Positions 62,417 through 64,000 of a DNA stretch of 64,000 nt are shown in pieces; position 1 is the first letter of the stretch, and the number at the start of each line of letters is the position of its first letter. The position numbers and the translations under genes are program-made. Origin of the DNA: Bactericera cockerelli (Eukaryota; Arthropoda; Insecta; Hemiptera; Triozidae); the NCBI GenBank assembly GCA_024516035.1, contig CM044966.1:21735185-21799184 (forward strand), in the 5' to 3' direction. The notes under the pieces are model-generated. The model saw nothing but the letters and a program-made list of their open reading frames with translations. It searched no databases and was not told where the DNA came from.

Positions 62417-63114
62417 AAACACTGCCAATTATGGACACAATACTTCCTCGTGTTTGCTTCACATTGTAAACACGTGCCAATTTTGAGATTTTATAGAAAA
62501 TTACTTGTATCTCCAAAACGACTGAACCTATTTTCTTCAAATTTATTTTATATGGTAGAATATTGTTTTTTCTACAATCTAAGTTCCACAAAAAATTCTG
62601 TATCGGCAAGTCGTGGTCCTCATTTTTTTACTTTTTTGTCCAAAATTTCGGATTTTCTTATATATCAGAGTCAAATTATAAATAAATATAAATAACCTAT
62701 ATTAAATAATAATAATAATATTCTTACAAAATTTCATCGAAATCGGGTGTACCGTTCACGAGATATAAGCGTTTAAGTAAAAAGTTAGTGGTCAGGCGCA
62801 TGGTCTCTTTCACCCAGAACCGCTGGTATTAATTCGATTAATTTAAAATGGGACCATCTACAGAATGTCTCCTAGATGTGTGCAAAATTTCATCAAAATC
62901 GGTCGAGTAGTTTCCGAGATTTGCGCGTTACAAGGAATCGTTTTAACAGACAGACAGACAGACCGACAGACGGACACAAAACCAAATTTACTCAGTAGGT
63001 TATGAAACGTCCAGAAATATGAAAAAAATTGAAATCGGAGCAAAAAAATATTTTTTTTTTACAAAAACGAACACAATACTTCCGATTTCTAATATTAGAA
63101 ATTTCTCGGAAGTA
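62417..63114. mobile_element. 0.7-kb hairpin-ended element, private to duplicon 4
   Basis: Inserted in ATTGAAAATAGGAC, which is uninterrupted in the other duplicons. Reverse orientation relative to 10217-10903, with visible divergence. Contains a GACAGACAGACAGACC run and ends in the CTAATATTAGAAATTTCTC hairpin. No coding frame. Confidence 0.65.
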
Positions 63115-63144
63115 ATAGGACTATTTAGTTTCTAGAACAAGTCT

Positions 63145-64000
63145 TGTATTATTATTATTATTCAACACTTTATTAGATATAAATGGACATAATTATAAAA
63201 AGTGGCTGTATGGACTTATTTTGGTCCACTGCAAAAAAAAAAAAAAATAGACATATATTATGTACAATACAAATAATTATTTTAACAATGAAAAAATGAA
63301 AACAATATATACAATAAAAATGAAAAAAAAATTATTAACAAAATGAAGTTTTATTTTATTTCGAACTGCTCATAAATCAATGAGGTGCCCAAAGACACAG
63401 TATACAGATCAGACAGGTGTTGTTATTTTTTTATTTTATTTTTCCATTAGTTATTATTTATCATTATTTTTATTTTCAATGTTTTTTTTTTTGTCTTTGG
63501 CCAACACGTTACTCATGTGTACAAAATGTCTATGAACAATATTCAAAGTGTCACGCAGGACAGTCAAGCATAGCTCTTTCAAATGTTTCTTATGGATTTG
63601 ATGTGTTTTGAAGAAGTTGAGAAGTATAGGTGAGGCACTTTCCAGTTTTGAATTCCATATTTGTCTATGGTGGGTTCATAGATGGCTTTTTTTCTCATTG
63701 TCTATCATTTGATCTTGATGATCTTCATTGGTTTCCCAGCGCAGTGTAGGGTCAATGATGAGCGCATTGTTGTGCTGTCGATCAATAGCTATGATATCCG
63801 CTCTTCTATTTTGATTCTCTCCCTCACTGGTTACTGCTTCACGGTGAACTTCCTCATGAACTTCCCATCCTTTCTGGCGAAACAGGTCAGCTGTAGTGGT
63901 GCGTATTTTATGGTGGGCAGAATTTCACAACAGCTCAGAGCGAGGACAGATGCCACTGATGTGGGGAATCGTTTCGATTAGGTTTTTCTCTCTGCAAATT
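63145..64000 (-). mobile_element. R2/R4-type LINE fragment, cut by the window edge (duplicon 4)
   Basis: (AAT)n tail at 63145-63160, 3' UTR, C-terminal region and endonuclease. A stretch of about 19 bp near 63636 is missing relative to other copies. The window ends before the RT part, so the 660-bp deletion cannot be scored. Confidence 0.75.

Larger units (their letters stand above)
55148..64000. repeat. Duplicon 4 of the array (runs off the right edge)
   Basis: Same start junction as 2 and 3. It carries a private 0.7-kb insertion at 62417-63114 and is otherwise the cleanest duplicon. The LINE fragment at its right end implies that another unit or the array end lies just beyond 64000. Confidence 0.9.

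Overview
The window is eukaryotic, AT-rich and full of transposable elements. It is almost certainly from an insect and plausibly from a hemipteran. The reasons are BEL/Pao and Gypsy LTR retrotransposons, LINEs with a restriction-like endonuclease, Jockey-type RT, tRNA-derived SINEs with (ATT)n tails, a piggyBac-type MITE ending in TTAA, and C2H2 zinc-finger genes; the order is a guess. There are no operons, rRNA operons or CRISPR arrays.

Layout. (1) 1-3330 is a minisatellite of about 47 units of 60-80 bp, each ending in an (ATT)n run. (2) 3330-9888 is a graveyard of small repeats: tRNA-like SINEs, LINE 3' tails, TIR elements and a piggyBac-like MITE. One GC-rich, proline-rich open frame (about 5805-6276) is the only non-repeat gene candidate there. 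(3) 9889-64000 is a tandem array of four large duplicons starting near 9889, 21454, 37726 and 55148; the last runs off the window. Each carries, left to right, an intronless minus-strand C2H2 zinc-finger gene, a plus-strand LINE C-terminal relic, a cassette ending in CACCCTGTA motifs, a fold-back MITE, a degenerate tandem repeat, a short conserved ORF, and a minus-strand R2/R4-type LINE fragment that forms the junction with the next duplicon.

The zinc-finger copies have 15-18 fingers and 4-10 copies of an N-terminal 17-residue repeat. Copies 2 and 4 are open from end to end. Copy 1 has a frameshift in a homopolymer near its end, and copy 3 is split by a small deletion. DNA-contact positions differ between copies. 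The array looks like a young, fast-evolving zinc-finger cluster inside TE-dense sequence; a TE-restraint role is inference only.

Later insertions tell the copies apart. Copy 2 has a 5'-truncated Jockey-type LINE and a palindrome of about 1 kb per arm, with a Gypsy element (one 1,379-codon gag-pol frame) inside its left arm. Copy 3 has a BEL/Pao element with two identical 367-bp LTRs, a 5-bp target duplication and one in-frame stop inside RT, lying in a LINE fragment that itself lies beside an older LINE relic. Copy 3 also has a second palindrome with a decayed DDE transposon at its apex. Copy 1 has a 524-bp MITE and a 5S-rRNA-derived SINE; copy 4 has a 0.7-kb hairpin-ended element. Inverted duplication at several scales is the recurrent structural theme. 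All identity statements come from reading by eye, not from computed alignments.
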